The notes: a model not told the origin generated them from the sequence alone. Shown: positions 1 to 9,705, counted from the first letter of the stretch. The stretch: DNA of 64,000 bases from Lutibacter sp. (GCF_016342705.1 NZ_JAEINV010000009.1:1-64000), one strand, 5' to 3'. Made by a program: numbers and translations.

Positions 1-98
1 TATTCCTTGAAATTATTTGAATGGACCCTTTCAAAAAAAGACGGATAGCTAAGATAATAACTTATTCTGTATTACACAATAGTATTTAAGAGATTTTT

Positions 99-791
99 TT
101 ACTTCTTTTTTTTAACAATTGAAGATACATCTATTTCCTTTTTACTTAAATTAATATAGTCGTATTTAAGTTTTGATGGTTGTTCTTTTAAATTTCCAGC
201 TAAAAAAGCTCTTTGAAGAATATCTTCAATTAAATAATCTTCTGGATTTTTTTCTGGATTATATTTATCCTTCAACGAAAGTTTAAACATACTTGCCGTT
301 GTATTATACCAAAATGCCTTCCAACCACTTCGTAAATCTTTAACAACATCATATGTTGTTTCTCCAGTTTGCCTGTGAATTAGTTTAATTAAAATCCTTC
401 CTTCAGTTCTTGTAAGCTTTTTTAGTTGATCTGTAAATTCACCTTCCATGTATTTTTGAACTCTAATAGTATATTCTCTTTTTTTACTTTTAGATTTTAT
501 ACTATCTCTTCTTTGGTTTAAGACTGTTAATCTTTCTGAAGCCAATTTAGCGTATGGATAGGCTTTTAAAACTTTTTTTCTAAACCAATAATAATACTTT
601 TGGTCGTATGCTGTTTTAAACTTCACTTTCTTCAACAACATTATTTCATCTAATTCTATTAATAAGGTGTCTCCTTCAAAAACAATATATTGATCAGACA
701 AAGGAATTGAATCTGTATTTTGTTGAGAATATAGGTTTATACTTATAATAAGTATAAATAAAGTAAGTATTATATGTAGGTGTTTATTCAT
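99..791 (-). CDS. DUF4294 family protein with signal peptide
   Basis: The frame is open up to an ATG at 836, but the ATG at 791 fits better because it starts directly with a signal peptide (MNKHLHIILTLFILIISIN, then a probable cleavage after LYSQ), giving about 230 residues. The mature part is basic and helical, with YYWFRKKVLKAYPYAKLA followed by RTEGRILIKLIHRQTGET, which I recognise as the DUF4294 pattern of Bacteroidota. The C-terminus is very lysine-rich. The family's function is not known; export to the periplasm is inferred from the signal peptide. It is divergent from the M42 peptidase gene. Confidence 0.8.
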   Translation of the reverse strand: MNKHLHIILTLFILIISINLYSQQNTDSIPLSDQYIVFEGDTLLIELDEIMLLKKVKFKTAYDQKYYYWFRKKVLKAYPYAKLASERLTVLNQRRDSIKSKSKKREYTIRVQKYMEGEFTDQLKKLTRTEGRILIKLIHRQTGETTYDVVKDLRSGWKAFWYNTTASMFKLSLKDKYNPEKNPEDYLIEDILQRAFLAGNLKEQPSKLKYDYINLSKKEIDVSSIVKKKK

Positions 792-914
792 AAATAATTT
801 ATCAATCAAAAAGAGCGCCAAATTTACGTAATTCAAATTTCTATTTCAAAAATTGTTTCGCTATTTTAAAACGTAAAAGAAATGGCAAAATTTTATGGGT
901 AGATAACATTTTAC

Positions 915-922
915 TATCTTCG
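915..922 (+). promoter_or_regulatory. Possible -7 element for the M42 peptidase gene
   Basis: TATCTTCG, one mismatch from the Bacteroidota consensus TAnnTTTG, lies 22 bp before the ATG at 945. No TTG is seen at the expected upstream distance, so this is a weak call. Confidence 0.35.
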
Positions 923-944
923 TTTATTCAATAATATAATAAAT

Positions 945-2030
945 ATGAGTAAACAAATTTTAAATAAAAAGTCGATTGACTTTTTGGAAAAGTATTTAAA
1001 TAATGCATCTCCTACTGGATATGAAAGTGAAGGTCAAAAAATATGGATGGAATATTTGAAACCATATGTTGATACATTTATTACGGATAACTATGGAACT
1101 GCAGTTGGAGTTATTAATCCCGATGCTGAATTTAAAGTTGTAATTGAAGGACATGCCGATGAAATTTCTTGGTATGTAAATTATATAACTCCTGAAGGAT
1201 TGATATATGTGATAAGAAATGGAGGAAGCGATCATCAAATTGCGCCATCTAAAATTGTTAACATACATACTAAAAAGAGCATTGTAAAAGGTGTATTTGG
1301 TTGGCCAGCAATTCATACAAGAATTAGTGGAAAAGAAGAAGCGCCTACTTTAGACAATATTTTTATTGATGTTGGTTGCAAAAAGAAAGAAGAAGTTGAA
1401 GCTTTAGGCGTTCACGTTGGTTGTGTAATTACGTATCCTGATACATTTTTTATTTTAAACAAAACTAATTTTGTTTGCAGGGCTATTGATAACAGAATGG
1501 GTGGTTTTATGATTGCTGAAGTTGCGAGATTATTAAAAGAAAATAAAATTATACTTCCTTTTGGTTTGTACATTACCAATTCTGTACAAGAAGAAATTGG
1601 CTTAAGAGGTGCAGAAATGATAACTCAAACTATTAAACCAAATGTGGCAATAGTAACTGATGTTTGTCACGACACCACTACTCCAATGATTAATAAAAAT
1701 AAAGAAGGAGAAACAAAATGTGGTGACGGACCAGTTATTAGCTATGCTCCTGCTGTTCAAAATAATTTAAGAGAATTAATTATTGAAACTGCCGAAGCAA
1801 ATAAAATTCCTTTTCAACGTATGGCTTCATCTAGATCTACCGGAACAGATACTGATGCTTTTGCATATAGTAATGGAGGCGTTCCATCAGCATTAATTAG
1901 TTTGGCTTTGCGTTATATGCATACAACTGTTGAAATGGTTTCTAAAGATGATGTTGAAAATGTGATTAAATTAATTTATGAAACACTCTTAAAAATTAAT
2001 CCAAAAGAAGGTTTTAGCTATTTTAAATAA
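945..2030 (+). CDS. M42 family metallopeptidase (glutamyl aminopeptidase/endoglucanase M type)
   Basis: A cytoplasmic di-metal aminopeptidase of 361 residues, the normal M42 length. These enzymes form tetrahedral dodecamers that trim peptides. Expected metal and catalytic residues are visible: the GHADE motif (His70, Asp72), AIDNRMGG (Asp182 bridging), QEEIGLRGA (Glu216 base and Glu217), VTDVCHDT, and a C-terminal His in RYMHTT (about residue 326). The ATG at 945 is the only sensible start and follows an AT-rich leader. A hairpin terminator begins 7 bp after the stop, so the gene is probably monocistronic. It precedes the NUDIX and hydroxyproline genes, but no functional link is shown. No signal peptide is present. 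Confidence 0.93.
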   Translation: MSKQILNKKSIDFLEKYLNNASPTGYESEGQKIWMEYLKPYVDTFITDNYGTAVGVINPDAEFKVVIEGHADEISWYVNYITPEGLIYVIRNGGSDHQIAPSKIVNIHTKKSIVKGVFGWPAIHTRISGKEEAPTLDNIFIDVGCKKKEEVEALGVHVGCVITYPDTFFILNKTNFVCRAIDNRMGGFMIAEVARLLKENKIILPFGLYITNSVQEEIGLRGAEMITQTIKPNVAIVTDVCHDTTTPMINKNKEGETKCGDGPVISYAPAVQNNLRELIIETAEANKIPFQRMASSRSTGTDTDAFAYSNGGVPSALISLALRYMHTTVEMVSKDDVENVIKLIYETLLKINPKEGFSYFK

Positions 2031-2037
2031 TTTATAG

Positions 2038-2059
2038 AGACAGCTTCGGCTGTCTTTTT
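2038..2059 (+). terminator. Rho-independent terminator after the M42 peptidase gene
   Basis: A perfect 7-bp stem (AGACAGC / GCTGTCT) closed by a TTCG tetraloop is followed by TTTTT. It separates the peptidase gene from the NUDIX gene that starts at 2069. Confidence 0.85.
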
Positions 2060-2068
2060 ACTTTTTAT

Positions 2069-2614
2069 ATGGATGAATATATTGACATATTAAATGATAC
2101 CGGTGAAGTTTCAGGAAAAACCTGCTTAAAATCTGAAGCGCATAAAAAAGGCTTGTTTCACCAAAGTGTGCATATTTGGATTCTAGATTTTGATAAAAAT
2201 GTTTTAATTCAAAAAAGAGCTTCTAATAAAGATGTTTTTCCAAATTTATGGGATGTTTCTGTTGCAGGGCATATTTCAGCTGGAGAACAACCTGAAATTT
2301 CTGCTATAAGAGAAATTGAAGAAGAAATATGTTTATCAGTTTCAAAAGATGAATTGAAATATATTGGTACTTCAAAGAAGAAAATAATTCATAAAATTGA
2401 TTTAATTGACAATGAATTACACCATATATATATATGTATAGTGAATTTTGATTTTAAAGCACTAAAAATTCAAGTTGAAGAAGTGTCTAAAATTAAAATA
2501 ATGAAACTTGAAAACTTAATTACGGCTGTTTTCAACGAAAAAAATAATTTTGTCCCACACGGAAAAGACTATTATACTTTTGTGTTTAATGAATTAAAAA
2601 AATTGTATATTTGA
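2069..2614 (+). CDS. NUDIX hydrolase (YfcD / IPP-isomerase-like subgroup)
   Basis: A 181-residue NUDIX protein. The N-terminus (DEYIDILNDTGEVSGKT, then LFHQSVHIWILD) and LIQKRAS...PNLWDVSVAGH resemble the isopentenyl-diphosphate isomerase-like group of uncharacterised NUDIX hydrolases. The NUDIX box starts at GHISAGE and contains REIEEEI, with Cys where the consensus has Gly, a conservative departure that leaves the metal-binding glutamates intact. The substrate cannot be read from sequence; nucleoside diphosphate derivatives are usual. The gene lies just after a terminator, so it probably has its own promoter in the short gap. Synthesis of isoprenoid IPP is less likely than a general NUDIX role. 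Confidence 0.85.
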   Translation: MDEYIDILNDTGEVSGKTCLKSEAHKKGLFHQSVHIWILDFDKNVLIQKRASNKDVFPNLWDVSVAGHISAGEQPEISAIREIEEEICLSVSKDELKYIGTSKKKIIHKIDLIDNELHHIYICIVNFDFKALKIQVEEVSKIKIMKLENLITAVFNEKNNFVPHGKDYYTFVFNELKKLYI

Positions 2615-2802
2615 GATTAGTTTATCTTCTATAATAAATGATTCTTAAAAAGAACATATCAAACTTAACAAAAACATACAGGAAACTGTTTGAATGTTTG
2701 ATGTTTTTTGAACTCTCCATATAATCAACTACATAAAATTAGTTCAATCTTTTGTATCATTATTTTCAGTTTAAAGCTGAAATTTAGTTCCTAAATTATA
2801 CT

Positions 2803-5256
2803 ATGGAAGCAAATCAAAAAGTATTAAAACCAGAAAGACCTGCGTCTGCGCAAGGTAATTTTTACCAACCAATAACCAATGCTGTTGGACCAGGAATGAA
2901 TGAGCGCATTCAAAAGCTTCGAAAAATTAGTTTTGAAACAGAACCTTCATTATCTATTGAAAGAGCCTTAATTCAAACACATTTTTACAAAGAAAACTTC
3001 GGGAAATATTCAATACCAGTTTTAAGAGCATTAAATTTTTTAGAAATCTGTAAACAAAAATCAATTTATTTAGGCCTTGGTGAGTTAATAGTTGGTGAAC
3101 GTGGACCAAAACCAAAATCAGTGCCAACATTTCCAGAATTAACGTGTCATAGTGTTGAAGATTTTAATGTGTTAAACACACGTGAAATGCAGCGTTATAC
3201 AATTTCTCAGCAAGATATTGATACCTACAAAAAAGAAGTAATTCCTTACTGGAGTGGGAAAACAATGCGTGAGAGAATTTTTAGCCACGTTCCAAAAGAA
3301 TGGCGTAATTTATATGAGGCGGGTTTGTTTACGGAGTTTATGGAGCAACGTGCACCTGGGCATACAGCGTTAGACGGGAAAATTTATGAAAAGGGAATGC
3401 TCGATTTCAAAAAACAGATTCAAGAAGAAATTAAAAAACTAGATTTTTTAAATGATATTGAAGCTACAGATAAGAAGGAACAATTAGATGGAATGTTAAT
3501 TTCTTGTGATGCTGCAATTGTTTTTGCAGAACGTCATGCAGATTTAGCTACAGAATTAGCTTCAAAAGAAAAAGATGACCAACGAAAAACGGAATTATTA
3601 AAAATTGCGGAAGTTTGTCGCAGGGTACCTGCAAATGCTCCAAGAAATTTTTACGAAGCCATTCAAATGTATTGGTTTGTTCATTTAGGGACTATTACTG
3701 AATTAAATGGTTGGGACGCCATGAATCCTGGTCATTTTGATCAACATTTAACGCCTTTTTACGAAAGAGAATTAGCAGAAGGAACTTTAACCAGAGACGA
3801 AGCAAAAGAATTATTAAGCTGTTTTTGGATTAAGGTAAACAATCATCCTGCACCTCCAAAAGTAGGAATTACAGCCAAAGAAAGTGGAACGTATAATGAT
3901 TTTACAAATATTAACATTGGTGGTGTAAAAAAAGATGGCTCAAATGGTGTGAGCGAAGTTTCGTACATAATGTTGGAAATTATTGAGGAATTACACGTAC
4001 TTCAACCTGGAAATTCTGTACATATTAGTTCCAAAACGCCAGACCGTTTTTTAAAAGAAGCTTGTAAAGTAATTCGTCAAGGACACGGTTATCCTTCTAT
4101 TTTCAATCCAGATATTTATATTCAGGAAATGTTGCGTCAAGGAAAATCGTTGCAAGATGCTCGAGAAGGTGGTTGCAGTGGTTGCATTGAAGTGGGCGCT
4201 TTTGGGAAAGAAGCGTATATTTTAACAGGCTATTTAAATGTTCCAAAAATAATTGAAATTGCCTTGAACAATGGAGTGAATCCACTTACAGGAAAACAAG
4301 TAAGTATAAAAACTGGAGATCCCAACAGTTTTAAAACCTATAAAGAATTGTACGATGCGTTCTTAAAACAACTGAACTATATAGTAAATCAGAAGGTTTT
4401 AGTAAGTAATTATATTGATAGAATGTTTGCAAAATACAGCCCAGCTACCTTTTTATCGGTAGTTATTGAAGATTGTATTTCAAAGGGAAAAGATTACTAT
4501 AATGGCGGTCCAAGATACAATACAAATTACATTCAATGCACAGGTTTAGGAACGGTAACAGATAGTTTGTCTGTTTTAAAGAAACACGTTTTTGAAGATA
4601 AAACTTTTTCAATGAATGTCATTTTAAATGCCATAGCTAAAAATTTTGAAGGTGAGGAAATTTTAAGGCAAACCATTATAAATAATACACCTTTCTATGG
4701 AAATGATAATAATTATGCCGATGATATTGCATTGCAGGTTTACAATGATTTATTTGAAGCAATAGATGGGAAACCAAATACAAAAGGCGAAACATTTCAT
4801 TTAAATATGCTATCTACAACGTGTCACGTTTATTTTGGAAAAGTAATGGGAGCAACTCCAAATGGACGTTTGGCGCAAAAATCAATTTCTGATGGGACTT
4901 CACCGTCACACGGCTGTGATGTTAATGGACCTTCGGCTGTTATAAAATCGTTAACTAAAATTGATCAGGTGAAATCTGGTGGAACCTTGTTAAATCAACG
5001 TTTTTTGCCAAGTTTATTAAAACGCGATGAAGATATTATAAAATTAGGTCAATTAGTTAGAAGCTATTTTGCTTTAGGAGGACATCATATACAATTTAAT
5101 ATTGTAGATACAGCAACGTTATATGCAGCTCAAAAAAATCCTGAAGATTATAAAGATTTATTAGTGAGAATGGCTGGTTATAGCGATTATTTTAACGATA
5201 TGAATATTGATTTACAGCAAGAAGTTATTGAACGAACCGAAAATGAATCGTTTTAA
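2803..5256 (+). CDS. hypD: trans-4-hydroxy-L-proline dehydratase (glycyl radical enzyme)
   Basis: Dehydrates trans-4-hydroxy-L-proline to 1-pyrroline-5-carboxylate by radical chemistry in the cytoplasm under anoxic conditions. The 817 residues match the family length apart from an N-terminal extension of about 25 residues. The thiyl-radical cysteine is Cys461 and the adjacent acid/base is Glu463 (motif GGCSGCIEVG). The glycyl radical loop is RMAGYSDYFND with Gly792. Stretches such as MYWFVHLG..TELN.WDA, NHPAPPKVGIT.KES and GGPRYNTNYIQ match what I remember of Clostridioides HypD rather than pyruvate formate-lyase, glycerol or choline enzymes. The activase gene starts on the base after the stop codon, so the two are translationally linked. 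No pyrroline-5-carboxylate reductase is adjacent; the product would feed housekeeping proline or glutamate metabolism. Confidence 0.92.
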   Translation: MEANQKVLKPERPASAQGNFYQPITNAVGPGMNERIQKLRKISFETEPSLSIERALIQTHFYKENFGKYSIPVLRALNFLEICKQKSIYLGLGELIVGERGPKPKSVPTFPELTCHSVEDFNVLNTREMQRYTISQQDIDTYKKEVIPYWSGKTMRERIFSHVPKEWRNLYEAGLFTEFMEQRAPGHTALDGKIYEKGMLDFKKQIQEEIKKLDFLNDIEATDKKEQLDGMLISCDAAIVFAERHADLATELASKEKDDQRKTELLKIAEVCRRVPANAPRNFYEAIQMYWFVHLGTITELNGWDAMNPGHFDQHLTPFYERELAEGTLTRDEAKELLSCFWIKVNNHPAPPKVGITAKESGTYNDFTNINIGGVKKDGSNGVSEVSYIMLEIIEELHVLQPGNSVHISSKTPDRFLKEACKVIRQGHGYPSIFNPDIYIQEMLRQGKSLQDAREGGCSGCIEVGAFGKEAYILTGYLNVPKIIEIALNNGVNPLTGKQVSIKTGDPNSFKTYKELYDAFLKQLNYIVNQKVLVSNYIDRMFAKYSPATFLSVVIEDCISKGKDYYNGGPRYNTNYIQCTGLGTVTDSLSVLKKHVFEDKTFSMNVILNAIAKNFEGEEILRQTIINNTPFYGNDNNYADDIALQVYNDLFEAIDGKPNTKGETFHLNMLSTTCHVYFGKVMGATPNGRLAQKSISDGTSPSHGCDVNGPSAVIKSLTKIDQVKSGGTLLNQRFLPSLLKRDEDIIKLGQLVRSYFALGGHHIQFNIVDTATLYAAQKNPEDYKDLLVRMAGYSDYFNDMNIDLQQEVIERTENESF

Positions 5257-6165
5257 ATGAGTACAGGTTTAATTTTTGATATTAAAAAATTCGCCATTAA
5301 TGATGGACCCGGAATTCGCTTAACCGTATTTTTTAAAGGATGTAATTTAGAGTGTAAATGGTGTCATAACCCAGAAAGCATGTCTCCAAAAGCGCAAAAA
5401 ATGTACAATGCTAAAAAATGTATTGGCGCGCTAAGTTGTATTGAAATTTGTCCGAATAATGCTTTAAAAATGACTCCAGATGGTATTGTAACAGATTATA
5501 ACGTTTGTAATTTATGCGGTAAATGCGCTGAAGTTTGTCCTACCAAAGCTTTTGAAATGTTGGGTTCGGAAATTCCAATTGCTGAATTAATGAAAAAGAT
5601 TGATAATGAAGCTATTTTCTTTGATCAATCAGGTGGTGGTGTCACTTTTTCAGGCGGAGAACCTTTAATGCATTCAGTATATTTATTGGCGGCTTTAAAA
5701 GAATGTGGAAAAAGAATGTATCACCGAGTTGTGGATACCACAGCATTTTCAAAATTAGAAACAGTATTGGAAGTTGCCAAACATACCGAACTTTTTTTAA
5801 TTGATTTAAAGGTGATGAATTCTGAAAAACATAAAGAATTTACGGGTGTTGGAAATGAAAAAATTCTTTCAAATATAGTTGAATTGGCTAAAACAAAATG
5901 TGAAATTATTTTTAGAATTCCGCTGATAGAAGGAGTGAATACTTCTGAAGAAAACATATTGCAAACAGCTTTATTTATAAATTCTTTAGAAGGAAATAGA
6001 CGTGTTGTAAACTTATTACCTTATCATAATATTTCAGAAAATAAGCATGTGAAATTAGGAAATTCATCCAATTATATAACATTTAAAACTCCCACAGCTA
6101 TTGAAATAAAAAAAATAATATCAATTTTTGAAAAACAAGGAATTACAGCAACAATTGGAGGATAA
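5257..6165 (+). CDS. Glycyl radical enzyme activase (radical SAM) for HypD
   Basis: A radical S-adenosylmethionine protein of 302 residues that installs the glycyl radical on its partner. The SAM cluster motif is CNLECKWC (Cys29, Cys33, Cys36). It is followed by a ferredoxin-like insert with two CxxC-type clusters (around CIGALSCIEICP and CNLCGKCAEVCP), as in activases of the glycerol, choline and hydroxyproline dehydratases. The SAM-binding glycine motif is TFSGGEP. The ATG abuts the hypD stop codon with no gap, so HypD is the evident substrate. No terminator is visible after it. The enzyme class is sure; substrate assignment rests on adjacency. Confidence 0.92.
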   Translation: MSTGLIFDIKKFAINDGPGIRLTVFFKGCNLECKWCHNPESMSPKAQKMYNAKKCIGALSCIEICPNNALKMTPDGIVTDYNVCNLCGKCAEVCPTKAFEMLGSEIPIAELMKKIDNEAIFFDQSGGGVTFSGGEPLMHSVYLLAALKECGKRMYHRVVDTTAFSKLETVLEVAKHTELFLIDLKVMNSEKHKEFTGVGNEKILSNIVELAKTKCEIIFRIPLIEGVNTSEENILQTALFINSLEGNRRVVNLLPYHNISENKHVKLGNSSNYITFKTPTAIEIKKIISIFEKQGITATIGG

Positions 6166-6242
6166 TTATTTAAAAATAACCTCAGTAAACAATGTCAGAA
6201 ATGCTATGTTTGCAAAACTCAAAATTTCACTTAAAAAATTAA

Positions 6243-6995
6243 ATGATTATACTTAAATTTTTATTAAGCTTTACCAGACTTCTATTATTTTTCCTTTTAA
6301 CATTATCTGTTTTTTGTCTGCTTGCATTCACTAATTTATTTTATAAAAATAAATCGAAGAAAGTTGAACGAGGAATTGTTTTTAGGCGTACAAACATTAG
6401 AATATTACACTATATTTTAAATTCAAAAATTACAGTATACGGAAAAGAACCTTTAGTTTCTGGATTAATTATATCTAACCATAGAACTTACTTTGACCCT
6501 ATTGTTATTTTAAAAAATATTTTGGCATACCCTATTGCTAAAAAAGAAGTTGAGTCCTGGCCATTGATTGGAAATTTTGGAAAAGCAACTGGTGTTATTT
6601 TTGTAAAAAGAAATTGCAAATATAGCAGAGAAGAATCGCGAAACCAAATAAACACCGTTTTAGAAAAAGGTTTTTCAATATTAAATACTCCTGAAGGAAC
6701 CACACACAAAGAATCAACTACTATTCGGTTTTTACCTGGCGCTTTTAACTTAGCAGTTCAATTACGTGTTCCTGTAATACCAGTTGCTATTGATTATAAA
6801 GATATAAATGATGCTTGGGTTGGTGACGATACTTTTATCCCTCATTTTTTACGTTGTTTTAGCAAATGGAAAACTGAAATTAAAGTGAGTTATTTAGAGC
6901 CCATTTATTCAAATAATGCCGATGAATTAATAATTGCTTCAAAAAAACAAATTGATGCAGAACTAATTAGATTTAGAAAAGAATGGAATAATTAA
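6243..6995 (+). CDS. 1-acyl-sn-glycerol-3-phosphate acyltransferase family protein (PlsC-like)
   Basis: A 250-residue membrane acyltransferase. A hydrophobic N-terminal anchor (residues about 5-30) precedes the HX4D catalytic motif in SNHRTYFDP, and the acceptor-binding EGTT motif follows in NTPEGTTHKE. The KKEVESWPLIGNFGKATGVIFVKR segment is typical of the family. It most likely acylates lysophosphatidate or a related lipid at the inner membrane; acyl donor and exact acceptor are not determined. It is about 80 bp downstream of the activase gene on the same strand, with no clear terminator between them. Confidence 0.87.
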   Translation: MIILKFLLSFTRLLLFFLLTLSVFCLLAFTNLFYKNKSKKVERGIVFRRTNIRILHYILNSKITVYGKEPLVSGLIISNHRTYFDPIVILKNILAYPIAKKEVESWPLIGNFGKATGVIFVKRNCKYSREESRNQINTVLEKGFSILNTPEGTTHKESTTIRFLPGAFNLAVQLRVPVIPVAIDYKDINDAWVGDDTFIPHFLRCFSKWKTEIKVSYLEPIYSNNADELIIASKKQIDAELIRFRKEWNN

Positions 6996-7073
6996 AATTA
7001 TTTTGCCCAATTAACTTACCTTGTTTTCTTATTTATAAAGGTTAATATTTAAAAACGCTTCATTAAAAAATCC

Positions 7074-7081
7074 TATTTTTG
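7074..7081 (+). promoter_or_regulatory. -7 element (TAnnTTTG) before the first CBS/DUF294 gene
   Basis: TATTTTTG matches the Bacteroidota -7 consensus exactly and ends 35 bp before the ATG at 7117. The -33 TTG is not obvious. Confidence 0.5.
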
Positions 7082-7116
7082 CAACTTAAATAGTTAATCT
7101 CAATTGAATTTTCTCT

Positions 7117-9033
7117 ATGAAAAACACCATTGCCGAACGTATATTCGATTTTTTAAAAGATTATCCACCTTTTAATTTAATTTCAAAAGAGACTTTATTG
7201 GAAGTTTCTAAAAGTGTGGAAATTCAATATTTTGAAAAAGATCAAATTATATTTAATCAAAATGATACACCACACGAACATTTTTACATAATATATGAAG
7301 GTGCAATTAGGCTTTATAGATTTGTTGATAATGAAAAACACAATTTAGATATTTGTGATGAAGGTGATTTATTTGGATTGAGACCTTTAATAATGCAAGA
7401 AAGTTATTTAATGGGTGCCGCTGCCAATGAGGAAACCATATTATATGGAATTCCTATAAGTTTATTTAACAGCATAATTTTAAATTATCCAAAAGTTAGT
7501 CAGTTTTTAATAGCAAGTTTTGCCACCAATACACGAGATCCTTTTTCTGATAAGCATAAAGGAAAATTATTTGCCAATGTTTCTTCTATTCAAAAAATAG
7601 AAAATAGCTTTGCTGAAACACAATCGGCTAAATACAGTAAAAATCCCATAACTTGTAATGTTGAAACTTCCATAAAAGAAGCCTCAATAATAATGACAAA
7701 GCACATTATTAATTCTATAATTGTGGCAAAAGACAATATTCCTATAGGAATTATTACGGATAAAGATATTAGAACAAAAATTGGAACAGGTATTTTTAGT
7801 ATATTGGATCCGGTGAGCAAAATTATGTCTAGCCCGGTAGTAACTTTTCCTGAAAAAATTACGGTGGCAGAAGCTCAAATTGCCTTGTTAAAACACAAAG
7901 TTTCACATATTTGTATCACCAAAGATGGTACAGACCAATCTGAACTTGTTGGAATTTTAGCTGAGCACGATTTAAATATTCTTCAAACAAATAATCCCAT
8001 GTTTTTAGTGCGAGAAATTAAATATGCCCAAGATGCCGAAACTTTAAAGCATATTAGAACCAAAGCTTCCGAATTAACAAAAGGTTATTTAGAGCAAGAA
8101 ATACCAATTTATTTTATAACCAAAGTAATAACTGAAATTAATACTGCTATAACAAAAAGAATTATTCGCTTGGCTGTAAAAGAATTAGGTCAGGATCCAC
8201 CAGTGGCATATGCTTGGTTAGCAATGGGAAGTCAAGGAAGAAGTGAACAATTATTAATGACCGACCAAGATAATGCATTGGTTTTTGAAAATGTTGAAGA
8301 TGAAGATTATGAACGTGTAAAGGAATATTTTTTAAAGTTTTCAACTATAATAACACAAAAATTAAACATTGTTGGCTTTGAATATTGTCCGGCAAATATT
8401 ATGGCTAGCAATCCAAAATGGTGTTTATCATTAAAAGAATGGAAAGCGCAATTTAAAGATTGGGTAAAACATCCTACTTCAGATAAAATTTTGTTAAGTA
8501 TTATCTTTTTTGATTTTGAATATATTTTTGGAGATAAAGAATTGTACAACCAAATGTCTGAAAGTGTATTTAGATACATTTCAAAAAAACAAACTTTTTT
8601 AGGCTTCTTAAGTAAAGCAACTTTAGACAATCCTCCTCCATTAGGATTTTTCAAACAATTTTTAGTAGAGCAAGATGGAGAAAACAAAGATCATTTTGAT
8701 ATAAAAAGTAGAGCAATTAGACCTTTGGTTGATGCTGCCCGAATTTTTTCATTACACCACAGTTTAAAAGTGAATAATACTATTGCTCGTTATGAAAAAT
8801 TGATGGAAGAAGAACCTCAAAACAAAGATTTGTTTGAATCTTGCGCAAATGCTTTTAAAATTCTGTTGCAATTTAGAACTTCACAAGGGTTGGCAAATAA
8901 GGATAGTGGAAAATTTGTTGACATAAATAACTTGAGTAAATCTGACCGTTTAAAGCTCAAAAGTTGTTTTAAACCCATAAAAAACATTCAAGATTCATTA
9001 AAAATACGTTTCAACGTTTCTCAAATTCCATAA
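7117..9033 (+). CDS. cNMP-binding/CBS/DUF294 nucleotidyltransferase-like protein, copy 1
   Basis: A 638-residue soluble regulatory protein. Order of domains: cyclic-nucleotide-binding fold (about 10-130), a CBS pair (about 165-285, with GIITDKDIR and GILAEHDL), a DUF294 GlnD-like nucleotidyltransferase core (GSQGRSEQLLMTDQD around residues 371-385, retaining the GS and DxD residues) and a helical DUF294 C-terminal domain. Such proteins are often found beside acetyl-CoA synthetase and acetate symporter genes, as here. I infer a signalling role that senses nucleotides and possibly modifies a partner; the target is unknown. The exonuclease gene follows after 3 bp. A paralogue starts at 9766 and shares the first 14 residues exactly (MKNTIAERIFDFLK). 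Confidence 0.85.
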   Translation: MKNTIAERIFDFLKDYPPFNLISKETLLEVSKSVEIQYFEKDQIIFNQNDTPHEHFYIIYEGAIRLYRFVDNEKHNLDICDEGDLFGLRPLIMQESYLMGAAANEETILYGIPISLFNSIILNYPKVSQFLIASFATNTRDPFSDKHKGKLFANVSSIQKIENSFAETQSAKYSKNPITCNVETSIKEASIIMTKHIINSIIVAKDNIPIGIITDKDIRTKIGTGIFSILDPVSKIMSSPVVTFPEKITVAEAQIALLKHKVSHICITKDGTDQSELVGILAEHDLNILQTNNPMFLVREIKYAQDAETLKHIRTKASELTKGYLEQEIPIYFITKVITEINTAITKRIIRLAVKELGQDPPVAYAWLAMGSQGRSEQLLMTDQDNALVFENVEDEDYERVKEYFLKFSTIITQKLNIVGFEYCPANIMASNPKWCLSLKEWKAQFKDWVKHPTSDKILLSIIFFDFEYIFGDKELYNQMSESVFRYISKKQTFLGFLSKATLDNPPPLGFFKQFLVEQDGENKDHFDIKSRAIRPLVDAARIFSLHHSLKVNNTIARYEKLMEEEPQNKDLFESCANAFKILLQFRTSQGLANKDSGKFVDINNLSKSDRLKLKSCFKPIKNIQDSLKIRFNVSQIP

Positions 9034-9036
9034 ACA

Positions 9037-9705
9037 ATGTTCAACTTTTTTAAGAAAAAAAAATATCCTGAATATTGGCAAAAACATATTAATGCCGTAA
9101 AAAATAGCAGAAATTATTCAAATTATGAAAGTATCCGGTTTGTATGTTTAGATACTGAAACTACGGGTTTTGATTATGATAATGATCGTATTTTATGCAT
9201 TGGAGCTGTTGCTATTAAAAATAATAAAATTTTAGTTTCTGACTCATTTGAAATTTATATTCAGCAAGAAGTATTTAATAAAGAAACTATAAAAATTCAC
9301 GGAATTAGAAGAAATGGTACCGAGAAAAAAGTTAGTGAAGAAGAAGCTATCATTCAATTTTTAGAATATTTAGATGATGCTGTAATTATTGCGCATCATA
9401 CCAAATTTGATATTACAATGATTAATGAAGCCTTAAAAAGGCTGAAAATTGGACCCATAAAATCTAAACAATTAGATACTAATTTTATTCATAAAAAAAT
9501 TGCACAGGGAAATTGGTTTAAAAAACTGTTTAGTTTAGATGAATTGTGTGAAATTTATAACATAAAAATGCACGATAGGCATACAGCCTCTGGAGATGCT
9601 CTATTAACTGCCTACGTTTTTTTAAAATTGACTTTTAAATACAAAAAAAACAACGTACTTAATTTAACCGACCTTATAAATACCAACTACTATTTAAACA
9701 AATAA
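9037..9705 (+). CDS. DEDDh 3'-5' exonuclease (DnaQ-like), copy 1
   Basis: A 222-residue stand-alone exonuclease of the DnaQ/epsilon fold. The four acidic positions and the histidine are present: CLDTETTGFD (Asp, Glu), HHTKFDITM (Asp) and HDRHTASGDALLTA (His and Asp). An N-terminal stretch of about 35 basic residues precedes the fold. It starts 3 bp after the CBS/DUF294 gene, indicating co-translation, and the pair recurs at 9766-12344. The recurrent pairing suggests the exonuclease acts with its neighbour in a nucleotide-linked process rather than as the DNA polymerase III proofreading subunit. Confidence 0.87.
   Translation: MFNFFKKKKYPEYWQKHINAVKNSRNYSNYESIRFVCLDTETTGFDYDNDRILCIGAVAIKNNKILVSDSFEIYIQQEVFNKETIKIHGIRRNGTEKKVSEEEAIIQFLEYLDDAVIIAHHTKFDITMINEALKRLKIGPIKSKQLDTNFIHKKIAQGNWFKKLFSLDELCEIYNIKMHDRHTASGDALLTAYVFLKLTFKYKKNNVLNLTDLINTNYYLNK

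Noticed and set aside
8307-8687. 126-codon minus-strand reading frame
   Set aside because: Antisense shadow of the first CBS/DUF294 gene, without protein-like composition.
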